Shown here in pieces: positions 16,557 to 24,483 of a stretch of 30,263 bases of DNA; position 1 is the first letter of the stretch, and the number at the start of each line of letters is the position of its first letter. Position numbers and translations under genes: made by a program. The notes under the pieces were generated by a model. That model had not been told where the DNA came from. It saw only the letters and a program-made list of their open reading frames with translations, and did not search any database. Source of the DNA: Bacteroidales bacterium (lineage in GTDB: Bacteria; Bacteroidota; Bacteroidia; Bacteroidales; SM23-62); contig JADHVS010000032.1 in assembly GCA_016783865.1 (NCBI GenBank), forward strand, positions 1-30,263. Reading direction: 5' to 3'.

Positions 16557-17738
16557 TCAGAAGTCAGATGTCAGAAGACAGAAGACAGAAGTCATCAGAA
16601 GCCAGGAGGTGGTTATTGACTTTCCTCGCCCCGAGTGCTCGGGGCGAGGAAACGAGTTTCTGAGTTCGGCGAAGCCAATGCGCTCACAGGATTCAAGCGG
16701 GACCTGTTCCTGAAGTTTCAGCTTGTCTTTTATCCTTCTCTCTAAGAGCCTGATATACTCATCTGTAAGTTTAAAACTATGCATTTCTTTTGATTTTTTT
16801 GCCCAGTCCAGAGCGGGCACCAGTCTGTCGTCCATCTCATAATAGAGTGCAATATTAAAAGCTGCCTTGGCCGCTAACCTCTTTCTGTTTATCTCAGTTA
16901 GCTCTTTCCAGACTTTTAGGGCTTCCTCCCAGTCATCCTCCCCAACCTTTTTGGCTGCATATCCCATATCCCATGGGCCGGCATAAAAATATCGGCGTTC
17001 TCCATACCAATCCGGTGTTAGCCTGAGCCCATATTTTGATCCTGCCTGATGACTGAACTGACGATATGCATCGGTAACCTCAGGAAGATCAATGACAGCC
17101 AGGTTAACCGCCATACCAGAGGATGACCACTCCATCGTGTCGGTCAGGACATGTTCATCCAGCATGGATCCGGAATATACATCATAAATTCTCCATAATA
17201 CACTTCCTGTAATCCACAGAAAGACATTATATTCAGAAGTCAAGTATGAGTACCGGAAGAAGACAGAGTCCTTTAAAACATACCCATCCATGCAAATAAG
17301 GGCATCTGTCAGACTGGTATCGGTAATTTGCATGATCTGGGAAAGGGTCATGGGTTCCGGCAAACGGGTGGTATCATAACGCCTCTTTACCAATACATGC
17401 ATATCGTGAACATCAAACACAAGGTCATTGTTGATTGCATCGAAGAGACCAAGAAAGTGATTTTTCTGAAAGATAGTGTCAATCACATAAAGCTCGGCGG
17501 GAGACCGGGAAACAGTATCGCCGGATGCCTTGCCCAAATAAGGTGGATAGCTCCTGTTGGCAAAGGCAACCCGTTCAATGTATCCGGGGAGAGTTACCTC
17601 GGCAGGACTTAATACATCAATTGTGATCTCCTTCATTGGCCTGCAGGAGGTGGTCAGGATAAAGGCCACGAAGAACAATGCCAGAATCAGACTACTTCTG
17701 TTCTGGCATCCATTTCCATATGAGTCATTCAATATCAA
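16557..17738 (-). CDS. DUF6340-like lipoprotein with TPR-like C-terminal part
   Basis: A 393-residue protein with an N-terminal hydrophobic segment and a lipobox-like LTTSC (Cys about residue 32), so it is probably a lipoprotein. The ITIDVLSPAEVTLPG segment and the later WYGERRYFYAGPWDMGYAAK match what I know of DUF6340 proteins in Bacteroidota; the function is unknown. The region at about 265-350 (DWEEALKVWKELTEINRKRL and following) is helical and TPR-like. The last ~30 residues are odd: they are encoded by a 32-bp perfect palindrome (16621-16652) and by CAGAAG-type word repeats (16559-16604). The true ancestral end therefore probably lay near residue 355, and the present tail is a repeat-derived extension. 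Confidence 0.75.
   Translation of the reverse strand: MILNDSYGNGCQNRSSLILALFFVAFILTTSCRPMKEITIDVLSPAEVTLPGYIERVAFANRSYPPYLGKASGDTVSRSPAELYVIDTIFQKNHFLGLFDAINNDLVFDVHDMHVLVKRRYDTTRLPEPMTLSQIMQITDTSLTDALICMDGYVLKDSVFFRYSYLTSEYNVFLWITGSVLWRIYDVYSGSMLDEHVLTDTMEWSSSGMAVNLAVIDLPEVTDAYRQFSHQAGSKYGLRLTPDWYGERRYFYAGPWDMGYAAKKVGEDDWEEALKVWKELTEINRKRLAAKAAFNIALYYEMDDRLVPALDWAKKSKEMHSFKLTDEYIRLLERRIKDKLKLQEQVPLESCERIGFAELRNSFPRPEHSGRGKSITTSWLLMTSVFCLLTSDF
16621..16652. repeat. 15-bp-arm perfect palindrome inside the 3' end of the DUF6340-like gene
   Basis: TTTCCTCGCCCCGAG (16621-16635) and CTCGGGGCGAGGAAA (16638-16652) are exactly complementary around TG. It is translated as FPRPEHSGRGK in the gene. It could act as a strong RNA hairpin near the end of the message. 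Confidence 0.9.
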
Positions 17739-17772
17739 TGATTATATGTTACTGACCATCACTTCTTTATTA

Positions 17773-17807
17773 GCAGACTGGCAGACTGTACACTCGTAGA
17801 CTCTTCC
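17773..17807 (-). repeat. Second copy of the GGAAGAGTC word-repeat family
   Basis: On the - strand the sequence starts GGAAGAGTCTACGAGT immediately after the fabG stop codon and continues with AGTCTGCC/AGTCTGC. It resembles the repeat at 15044. It fills the short gap between fabG and the DUF6340-like gene. Confidence 0.65.
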
Positions 17808-18554
17808 CTACGTCTGCATGGCACCGCAAACGTTGATAACCTGTCCGCTCACATAGGATGACAAGTCAGAAGCAAGAAAAAGAGTTGTGTTGGCCACATC
17901 TTCAGGGGTTCCTCCCCTTCTCAGCGGAATGGTTTTGATCCAGGTTTCTTTTACATCTTCGGGCAATTTGTCAGTCATTTCTGTAATGATGAATCCCGGC
18001 GCCAGTGCATTGCACCTGATGTTTCTCGATCCTACCTCTTTTGCAATGGATTTGGTGAATCCTATTATTCCTGCTTTGGATGCGGAATAATTGGCCTGAC
18101 CGGCGTTCCCGGCTACTCCCACCACCGAACTCATATTGATTATGGATCCTGATCTTTGCTTCAGCATGATGGGCTGGACCGCCTTGGTGAAGTTAAATAC
18201 CGATTTCAGGTTTACGTTGATCACGGCATCCCATTGATCTTCTGTCATGCGCATTAGCAGATTGTCTTTGGTAATTCCCGCATTATTTACCAGCACATCT
18301 ATGCTTCCGAAATCTTCATGCACCTGCTTAACCACCTTTTCAGTATCGTCATATTTGCTGGCATCTGAAGAATACATTTTGGCTTTGACTCCCAGTTCTG
18401 TACATGCTGCCTCCAGCGATTTAGAGTTATCATCATAGGCCAGGTCTGTAAATGCTATCCGGGCTCCTTCTTCTGCTAATTTAAGTGCAATGGCACGGCC
18501 AATTCCGCGATTGGCTCCAGTAATCAGGGCTACCTTTCCCTCGAGTAGTTTCAT
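17808..18554 (-). CDS. fabG: 3-oxoacyl-[acyl-carrier-protein] reductase FabG
   Basis: A 248-residue short-chain dehydrogenase, the standard FabG length. The NADP-binding motif TGANRGIGRA is at residues 12-21, NNAG at 90-93, and the catalytic set is S142/S143, Y156 and K160 (YSASK). The C-terminal YVSGQVINVCGAM matches FabG proteins (usually V-x-G-G-M). It reduces 3-oxoacyl-ACP to 3-hydroxyacyl-ACP in fatty-acid elongation. No other fab gene is adjacent, so a role as another SDR cannot be excluded, but the sequence is close to FabG throughout. It precedes the DUF6340-like and M48 genes on the same strand. Confidence 0.92.
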   Translation of the reverse strand: MKLLEGKVALITGANRGIGRAIALKLAEEGARIAFTDLAYDDNSKSLEAACTELGVKAKMYSSDASKYDDTEKVVKQVHEDFGSIDVLVNNAGITKDNLLMRMTEDQWDAVINVNLKSVFNFTKAVQPIMLKQRSGSIINMSSVVGVAGNAGQANYSASKAGIIGFTKSIAKEVGSRNIRCNALAPGFIITEMTDKLPEDVKETWIKTIPLRRGGTPEDVANTTLFLASDLSSYVSGQVINVCGAMQT

Positions 18555-18577
18555 AGTTTATCTGTTTATTTGTTTTA

Positions 18578-18642
18578 GTCATCCTGAATTCATTTCAGGA
18601 TCTTGTAAGTTTAAAGAGATTCCGAAACAAGTTCGGAATGAC
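18578..18642. repeat. 65-bp double-hairpin dispersed element
   Basis: There are two hairpins with 8-bp stems and 5-base loops: ATCCTGAA/TTCAGGAT (18581-18601) and ATTCCGAA/TTCGGAAT (18619-18639). The ends GTCAT and ATGAC are complementary. It resembles the GTCATTCC-type dispersed repeats I know from Bacteroidota genomes. It sits between fabG and the prolyl oligopeptidase gene. Confidence 0.75.
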
Positions 18643-18656
18643 ATTTTAGTTCATTT

Positions 18657-18705
18657 TAGTCATTCGTAATTTTAGGCATTCCAAATTCTAGTCATTCGTA
18701 ATTTT
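18657..18705. repeat. 17-bp direct repeat spanning the prolyl oligopeptidase stop codon
   Basis: TAGTCATTCGTAATTTT occurs at 18657-18673 and again at 18689-18705. The second copy contains the stop codon (18692-18694) and the last codons of the gene; the first is a downstream copy. Confidence 0.9.
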
Positions 18706-20812
18706 TAATGTCCATTCCCAGCTGCCACACCATGAAGCCGAGAGATGCACTGGCATCTTCAATGGTCTTGGTTACAGAGTTTCCTCCCGAATGTCCCGCC
18801 TTAGTATCATAATAAAGCAGCATTGGTGTGTTGGCACCATTGGCATACTGCATCAGGGCAGCCATTTTGCGGGCATGCAGCGGGGCAACACGGGTATCAC
18901 CATCACCGGAAATAAACATGGTTGCAGGATATGCATCTCCCTCATTTACATTGTGATACGGGGAATAATCCAGGATATATTTAAACTGATCGGGATCTTC
19001 GGATGAGCCGTATTCGGGTACCCAGAACCTGGCAACCAGAAATTGATGATATCTTACCATGTCGAGCAAAGGATATGTACAAACCACTGCTTTGTAAAGA
19101 TCAGGACGCTGGGTCAGCGCCGCGCCTACCAGCAGTCCCCCGTTACTACCCCCTCTGCAGGCGATCTTTTCGGGATTTGTATAGTTATTTGCAATCAGCC
19201 ATTCAGCGGCTGCATAGAAATCATCAAATACATTTTGTTTATTTTCCAGCATACCGGCCTTGTGCCATTCTTCCCCGAATTCACCGCCGCCTCTCAGGCT
19301 AGGATTTGCATATACACCGCCATTTTCAGCCCAGATAACAGCGGTGGCAATAAACTCGGCTGTCTCATTCACATTAAAACCACCATAACCGGTAATGTAT
19401 ACCGGATTTTTACCATTTAGCTCCAGGCCCTTTTTATGTACAAGGAACATCGGTATCGAGGTTCCGTCTTTAGACTCGTACCATACCTGTTTAACCTCTA
19501 TTTCATCCTTGTTGATCGGGACATCATACGAAGACCATTCCTCCTGTTCTCCCGTCTCCATGTCATATATGTAATTAGTACCAGGTATATGAAATGAACT
19601 GAAGTTATAGAACAGGGTATTGTTATCCTGCTTGTAGCTGAGTCCGTCAACAGTTCCCAATGACGGTAGTTCAAGCTCTTTCAACATGGCTCCCTCCAGG
19701 TCAAAGAACCTGACTTTCGAGACTACGTTTTCCAGGGTTGATATCAGCAACTTTCCACCGGCTATACCTGAGGAACCCTGTATGATCCCCTCCCCTTCCG
19801 GGATCAGCTCTTCCCATGTCTCAGGATGGGAGGGCAATTGATCAACGTAGACACGCAGGATCTTGTATTTGGGAGCCTGGAAATTAGATAAAATGTACAA
19901 CTGGTCATTATTCTCATTTAAGACTGAGAACCTGGCATTCACATCATTCACGATAGTAGTAAAATCCTTTTTCGAGCGGGCCTTTTTAATATAGACCTCG
20001 GTCTTATCCGATGCAGATCCATATAAAACAGTAACTATCAGGTATTTGCCATTTTCCGTGAGTCCTGCAAATATGATCTTTCCCGGATCATACCCTTCAC
20101 CAAATATCAACTCATCTGAGTCGAAGGAAGTACCCATTTTGTGGAAATATATCCTGCTGCCTATTTCGGTGAATTTCGAATAATAGAAACCCGACAGGTC
20201 GTGGAGGAAAGTAATACCAAAGTACCTTGCCCTGGGCATTGTTTCCGGAAGCTCTTCGCCGGTATTAACATCAAGAAAATTAATCGAAACCTCATCTTCT
20301 CCACCTTTCCGTATACCATATGCCATTATATCCCCATTTTTTGATGTCCCCATCATGCTGACTGATGTAGTCAGGTCTTCACTAAGACCATGGGGATCAA
20401 CCAGGACCTGGTCTTCTCCATCCAATCCTTCCCGCATACATATCACAGAAAGCTCCTGGTCGGCATTACGTTTCGAAAAGAAATACCTGTTGCCATGTTG
20501 AGAAGGCAATCCTGTATAATCCACTTTCAACAGCTGGCCGTACCTGGTTTCGAGTTTTTTAATCTCAGGGATCTGTTCAAGAAAACCCTTGGTATAAACA
20601 TTCTGGGTATCGATCCACTCCCTGGTTTCTTCGCTCTCCTGGTCTTCCAGCCAGCGATACGGATCCGGTAATGCAACACCATGAAGGGTGTCCACAACAT
20701 CTCCCCTCACTGTTTCAGGTGGCGGAGGGATCTTTTCAGTACAGGAATTGTTTGTCATAATCAAAATGGAAAGAATAATAAGTGAAACAATTGGATGAAT
20801 GATTTGTTTCAT
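18692..20812 (-). CDS. Prolyl oligopeptidase family serine peptidase (S9A), probable lipoprotein
   Basis: A 706-residue protein. The N-terminal hydrophobic segment is followed by NNSC (Cys24), so it is exported and perhaps lipid-anchored. The N-terminal part (PDPYRWLEDQESEETREWI, about 49-67) is typical of S9A. A seven-bladed propeller spans about 100-430. The alpha/beta-hydrolase domain follows: the nucleophile is S556 in GGSNGGLL, the acid D639 in GDGDTRV and the base H674 in AGHSGG. The family cleaves short peptides after proline. The length matches porcine POP (710) plus a signal. A periplasmic role in peptide utilisation is inferred. The gene has no close partner, and its 3' end lies in a duplicated 17-bp word. 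Confidence 0.93.
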   Translation of the reverse strand: MKQIIHPIVSLIILSILIMTNNSCTEKIPPPPETVRGDVVDTLHGVALPDPYRWLEDQESEETREWIDTQNVYTKGFLEQIPEIKKLETRYGQLLKVDYTGLPSQHGNRYFFSKRNADQELSVICMREGLDGEDQVLVDPHGLSEDLTTSVSMMGTSKNGDIMAYGIRKGGEDEVSINFLDVNTGEELPETMPRARYFGITFLHDLSGFYYSKFTEIGSRIYFHKMGTSFDSDELIFGEGYDPGKIIFAGLTENGKYLIVTVLYGSASDKTEVYIKKARSKKDFTTIVNDVNARFSVLNENNDQLYILSNFQAPKYKILRVYVDQLPSHPETWEELIPEGEGIIQGSSGIAGGKLLISTLENVVSKVRFFDLEGAMLKELELPSLGTVDGLSYKQDNNTLFYNFSSFHIPGTNYIYDMETGEQEEWSSYDVPINKDEIEVKQVWYESKDGTSIPMFLVHKKGLELNGKNPVYITGYGGFNVNETAEFIATAVIWAENGGVYANPSLRGGGEFGEEWHKAGMLENKQNVFDDFYAAAEWLIANNYTNPEKIACRGGSNGGLLVGAALTQRPDLYKAVVCTYPLLDMVRYHQFLVARFWVPEYGSSEDPDQFKYILDYSPYHNVNEGDAYPATMFISGDGDTRVAPLHARKMAALMQYANGANTPMLLYYDTKAGHSGGNSVTKTIEDASASLGFMVWQLGMDIKNYE

Positions 20813-20905
20813 GGTTTATTGGTTTATTGGTTTATCTGTGTAATGTTCATTCCAAATTCAAGAAAAGTGACAAGTGACAGGTGACGTGTGACGGGAAATT
20901 CCAAA

Positions 20906-20925
20906 TTTTAGCTCATTTTAGCTCA
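20906..20925. repeat. 10-bp tandem duplication across the sucD stop codon
   Basis: TTTTAGCTCA occurs twice head to tail (20906-20915, 20916-20925). The stop codon of sucD (20918-20920) is in the second copy; the first reproduces the final codons and stop downstream. Just beyond, GTGAC words repeat at about 20866-20892. Confidence 0.9.
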
Positions 20926-21796
20926 TTTCTTCCAAGGCTTGCTTCATCGTCAATCCAATATCTGCAGGGGATTCAACTACATGTATACCGCACTCTTTCA
21001 TGATCTCCATCTTGGCAGCAGCTGTATCTGCTTTCCCGCCAATGATCGCCCCGGCATGTCCCATCCGGCGGCCTTTAGGAGCTGTCTTGCCGGCAATAAA
21101 GCCAACCACTGGTTTGGTACCATTGTCCTTGATCCAGTAAGCTGCGTCAGATTCCATACTCCCCCCGATTTCCCCGATTACAATGATCCCTTCTGTTTCA
21201 TCATCAGCCATCAGTAGTTTAACAGCATCGAGTGTTGTGGTTCCAATAATAGGATCACCGCCTATTCCGATACACGTGGACTGCCCCAAACCCAGCTTTG
21301 TTACCTGGTCCACCGCTTCGTAGGTCAGGGTTCCTGACCGGGAAACGATCCCTACGGTTCCTTTTTTATGGATAAATCCTGGCATGATACCCACTTTGGC
21401 CTCTCCAGGTGTAATGACACCGGGACAATTGGGACCTACCATCCGGCAACCGCATGTATCAAGGAATTGCTTTACCACAACCATATCCTGGGTAGGGATA
21501 CCTTCCGTGATGGTCACAATAACCCGTATGCCTGCATCACCGGCTTCCATTATGGCATCAGCACCAAAGGCAGGTGGTACAAATATTACCGAGACATCTG
21601 CACCGGTTTCTTTGACTGCTTCTCTAACTGTGTTGAAAACTGGACGGTCAAGGTGTGTTTGTCCGCCTTTACCAGGTGTTACTCCACCCACTATCCGGGT
21701 ACCGTATTCGATCATCTGTTTGGCATGAAAGGTACCTTCGGTTCCTGTGAATCCCTGTACAATTACTTTGGAATCTTTGTTGACTAATACGCTCAT
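20918..21796 (-). CDS. sucD: Succinate-CoA ligase [ADP-forming] subunit alpha
   Basis: A 292-residue protein of standard SucD length. The CoA-binding Rossmann part starts [32 protein letters not shown] (121-132) is the characteristic conserved loop, and H247 in GHAGAIIGG is the phosphohistidine. With SucC it interconverts succinyl-CoA and succinate with substrate-level ATP formation in the TCA cycle. sucC is not adjacent in this window, a split common in Bacteroidota. The upstream gap to the histidine kinase (237 bp) is a divergent promoter region without a recognisable gene. Confidence 0.96.
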   Translation of the reverse strand: MSVLVNKDSKVIVQGFTGTEGTFHAKQMIEYGTRIVGGVTPGKGGQTHLDRPVFNTVREAVKETGADVSVIFVPPAFGADAIMEAGDAGIRVIVTITEGIPTQDMVVVKQFLDTCGCRMVGPNCPGVITPGEAKVGIMPGFIHKKGTVGIVSRSGTLTYEAVDQVTKLGLGQSTCIGIGGDPIIGTTTLDAVKLLMADDETEGIIVIGEIGGSMESDAAYWIKDNGTKPVVGFIAGKTAPKGRRMGHAGAIIGGKADTAAAKMEIMKECGIHVVESPADIGLTMKQALEEMS

Positions 21797-22033
21797 AGGA
21801 AAGAATTTTGAAATGATTTTGAAATGATTTCCAAATGTAGCTTATACATGGAAAAGGGCAAAAGGAAAAAGGAAAATAGTTCAGGTTTCTGGTATTGCCT
21901 TCCGGGTAAAGGGAGGAGCAAGTTAAGGATTTTCGAATAACCGGCAGGTACACCTTTATGTGCCGCTATTTGATAATAATACTTCCTTTTTATCTAACTT
22001 AGTCTGGATAATTAACTGATTAAATTTTGTAAA

Positions 22034-22996
22034 ATGACAACACTCTATGGGCTGATTCTTTCTTTTATACTGCAGTTTGTTGCAGCCTATCTGGCAATCA
22101 GTCTGACTAAAGTGACCAGGTATAACTTTTCATGGATACTGATTTCCGTAGCCCTTCTCCTGATGGCTTTCCGCAGATTCATCGAAATCCTGCCATATAT
22201 TTTTCCTTCCTATATCAGGGATTTTACCATGATAAGTATTTGGTCCGGAATCATAACCTCCGTATTGGTGACGATAGGTATTATATTGATCAGAAAAATA
22301 TTCCGGTCTATTACAGAGGCAGAAAAAATAAGAAAGATTTCGGAGGCCAGGGTACTGAGCGCCATAATACAGACGGAGGAAAAGGAGCGTAAGCGTTTTG
22401 CCAAGGACCTTCACGACGGCCTGGGTCCTATCCTCTCAACCGTAAAAATGTCCCTGTCTGCCCTGCAGCGATGGGAAGATCCTAAAAAAAATATAAAAAT
22501 AATTAATAATACTTCAGAACTGATTAATGAGGCTATTGATAGCCTGAAGGAAATTACTGATAATATCAGTCCTCATATTTTAAGTAATTTCGGACTGGAA
22601 ACCATGTTAAGTTCCTTTATCAATAAGATTAACTTCACGGGGAAAATTTGTGTAAACCTGAAATCAAATTTAAAACGACAACGGTTTATGCCGGAAGCAG
22701 AGCTTATCCTGTACCGAAGCATATGCGAGTTAATCAACAATACCATGCAATATGCCAGAGCAAACAATATTGATTTAAATTTATTCAGAACGTCTGAATT
22801 GCTTGTGATCAATTACAGGGATGATGGTATAGGTTTTGACACCAGTATCACTGAAGGAGATGATATAGAAGGAACCGGTCTTTACAATATACAATCTAGG
22901 ATTAATTCGGTTCGGGGCCGGTTTTCAATACAGAGCGAACCTCAACAGGGAATGGAGGCCGAAATTGTAATTAAAACAAAAAATATTTTAAAATGA
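22034..22996 (+). CDS. Membrane sensor histidine kinase (NarL-type, HisKA_3)
   Basis: A 320-residue kinase. Membrane segments are at about residues 4-24, 34-54 and 65-87, with very little outside the membrane, so it may sense a membrane or redox signal. A short coiled coil (about 90-115) leads to the HisKA_3 dimerisation domain, ERKRFAKDLHDGLGP, with phospho-acceptor H127. The HATPase_c domain has ELINNTMQYARANNI (N box), YRDDGIGFD (G1) and GTGLYNIQSRI (G2). Its stop overlaps the ATG of the response regulator (ATGA), so the two form one operon. The pair lies 114 bp upstream of the Hdr-like cluster on the same strand, which suggests it controls that cluster. Confidence 0.92.
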   Translation: MTTLYGLILSFILQFVAAYLAISLTKVTRYNFSWILISVALLLMAFRRFIEILPYIFPSYIRDFTMISIWSGIITSVLVTIGIILIRKIFRSITEAEKIRKISEARVLSAIIQTEEKERKRFAKDLHDGLGPILSTVKMSLSALQRWEDPKKNIKIINNTSELINEAIDSLKEITDNISPHILSNFGLETMLSSFINKINFTGKICVNLKSNLKRQRFMPEAELILYRSICELINNTMQYARANNIDLNLFRTSELLVINYRDDGIGFDTSITEGDDIEGTGLYNIQSRINSVRGRFSIQSEPQQGMEAEIVIKTKNILK

Positions 22997-23658
22997 AGAG
23001 AATAAAAGTGTTTCTGGTCGATGATCATAAACTTTTCAGAAATGGCTTGTCTCTTTTAATGGAAAATGAAAAAGATATTGTGGTTACAGGTGAAGCCGAA
23101 AATGGAAAGCAATTCTGTGAATACCTGGACCATGAGCAACCCGATGTGGTGTTGATGGATATTGAAATGCCTGAAATGGACGGATTCGAGGCAACACAAA
23201 CAGCATGCGTCAGATATCCCGACCTGAAAGTGATTACTTTAACCATGTTTGGAGAGGAACATTATTACCTGAAAATGATTGAAGCCGGTGCAAAGGGATT
23301 TATACTGAAAAACTCAGATATTGATGAAGTCATTAAGGCCATTAAAACCGTCTTCAACGGAGGCACCTATTTCAGCCAGGAAATCCTGTATAATGTGGTA
23401 AAAAACATACAGGACGTTAAAAAGGAAATTGATACATCTGTCCGGTTATCAGGCCGCGAAAAAGAAATCCTGAAACTGATTTGTACCGGTAACTCCAATA
23501 TTGAAATAGCCTCTGAATTGAATATCAGCAGAAGAACTGTTGAAAAACACAGGTCAAACATATTAAATAAAACCAATACCCATAATACAGCAAGTCTCGT
23601 CATGTATGCTGTTGAAAATAAATTGATTAAATTGCAGGATACTGAAGAGGCTAAGTAA
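22993..23658 (+). CDS. LuxR-family (NarL/FixJ type) response regulator
   Basis: A 221-residue protein. The receiver domain (1-120) has the acidic pair D10-D11, phospho-acceptor D56 in LMDIEMPEMDG, a conserved Thr in ITLTMFG and Lys in GAKGFILK. The C-terminal GerE/LuxR helix-turn-helix is LSGREKEILKLICTGNSNIE followed by RRTVEKHRSNI. It is the partner of the overlapping histidine kinase and should bind DNA when phosphorylated. The target is not proven; the Hdr-like genes directly downstream are the natural candidates. The 114-bp gap before them (23659-23772) could hold their promoter, but I could not assign boxes. Confidence 0.93.
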   Translation: MKRIKVFLVDDHKLFRNGLSLLMENEKDIVVTGEAENGKQFCEYLDHEQPDVVLMDIEMPEMDGFEATQTACVRYPDLKVITLTMFGEEHYYLKMIEAGAKGFILKNSDIDEVIKAIKTVFNGGTYFSQEILYNVVKNIQDVKKEIDTSVRLSGREKEILKLICTGNSNIEIASELNISRRTVEKHRSNILNKTNTHNTASLVMYAVENKLIKLQDTEEAK

Positions 23659-23772
23659 AAAGACCCATATCCGGTATACAGTAATACTCATAGAAGTTCC
23701 CACCTTCATTTTAGGTATTTTACGGCTTTCACGGTAACAGATTGGTTCGTATTTTAGGACAAAATATTTCCT

Positions 23773-24483
23773 GTGGGAAAATTATTTAAATCCCTTAAAG
23801 AGGACGTCAGGTTTACACACGGATTGAATTCGTGTATTAATTGCGGAACCTGCACTGCCATCTGCCCTGCCGCTTCTTTCTTTGATTATGATCCGCGTGA
23901 AATAACCGACCAGCTCCAGTGTGAAGATGAAAATATTCTTGAGGAACTTCTGAAAGGGGATAAGATCTGGTTTTGTGGTCAGTGTATGTCATGTAAAACA
24001 AGGTGCCCGCGAAATAACACTCCGGGTTTGATAATCATGGCCCTTCGGAACCTGTCCATTGAAACAGGATTTTATATGTACTCCTCACGGGGCAGACAGA
24101 TGTACGCCTTGAAAAAGCTTATCGGGGACACCATTCTGGCGAAAGGCTATTGCGTGCATGCCGATGGTTTGGATACCTGTTTGTTCCCGGAATTGGGCCC
24201 CATCTGGGACTGGATCAGGAGAAACAGTGACGAAATATACAACAGGTTCGGAAATTCATATAATCGAAAAGGCAATGGAGTACTTCGCAAAATTTCCGGA
24301 AAAACCCTGGATGATCTGAATGAAATATTCAGGATAACCGGTACCACCCAAAGATTCAGCCAGTTTGAAGAGGATGCTGCCAGATATGCAGAAAAAATCA
24401 AGCTGGACATTGATCCATCAGCCTGGAATGAATATTTCAGGCAAGTATATGAAAACCCAAATGATATTGATGAAAAACAATGA
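23773..24483 (+). CDS. HdrC-like iron-sulfur protein (heterodisulfide reductase subunit C family)
   Basis: A 236-residue protein with GTG start. It has two [4Fe-4S] motifs, CINCGTCTAICP (C21, C24, C27, C31) and CGQCMSCKTRCP (C68, C71, C74, C78), spaced as in HdrC. A helical C-terminal extension (about 85-236) is longer than in methanogen HdrC (about 185). In Hdr complexes HdrC passes electrons between HdrA and the non-cubane clusters of HdrB. AGGAC (23756-23760) is a rather distant ribosome binding site. The GTG is kept because it places the first Cys about 20 residues in, as usual. The 3' end overlaps the HdrB-like gene by 14 bp (ATG at 24470). Confidence 0.88.
   Translation: MGKLFKSLKEDVRFTHGLNSCINCGTCTAICPAASFFDYDPREITDQLQCEDENILEELLKGDKIWFCGQCMSCKTRCPRNNTPGLIIMALRNLSIETGFYMYSSRGRQMYALKKLIGDTILAKGYCVHADGLDTCLFPELGPIWDWIRRNSDEIYNRFGNSYNRKGNGVLRKISGKTLDDLNEIFRITGTTQRFSQFEEDAARYAEKIKLDIDPSAWNEYFRQVYENPNDIDEKQ

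Noticed and set aside
22007..22030. TAAATTTTG as a Bacteroidota -7 box for the histidine kinase
   Set aside because: It lies directly at the start codon (leaderless position) and has one extra base relative to TAnnTTTG.
24365..24469. Upstream extension of the HdrB-like frame
   Set aside because: The extra residues overlap the HdrC-like coding sequence and resemble no HdrB N-terminus.
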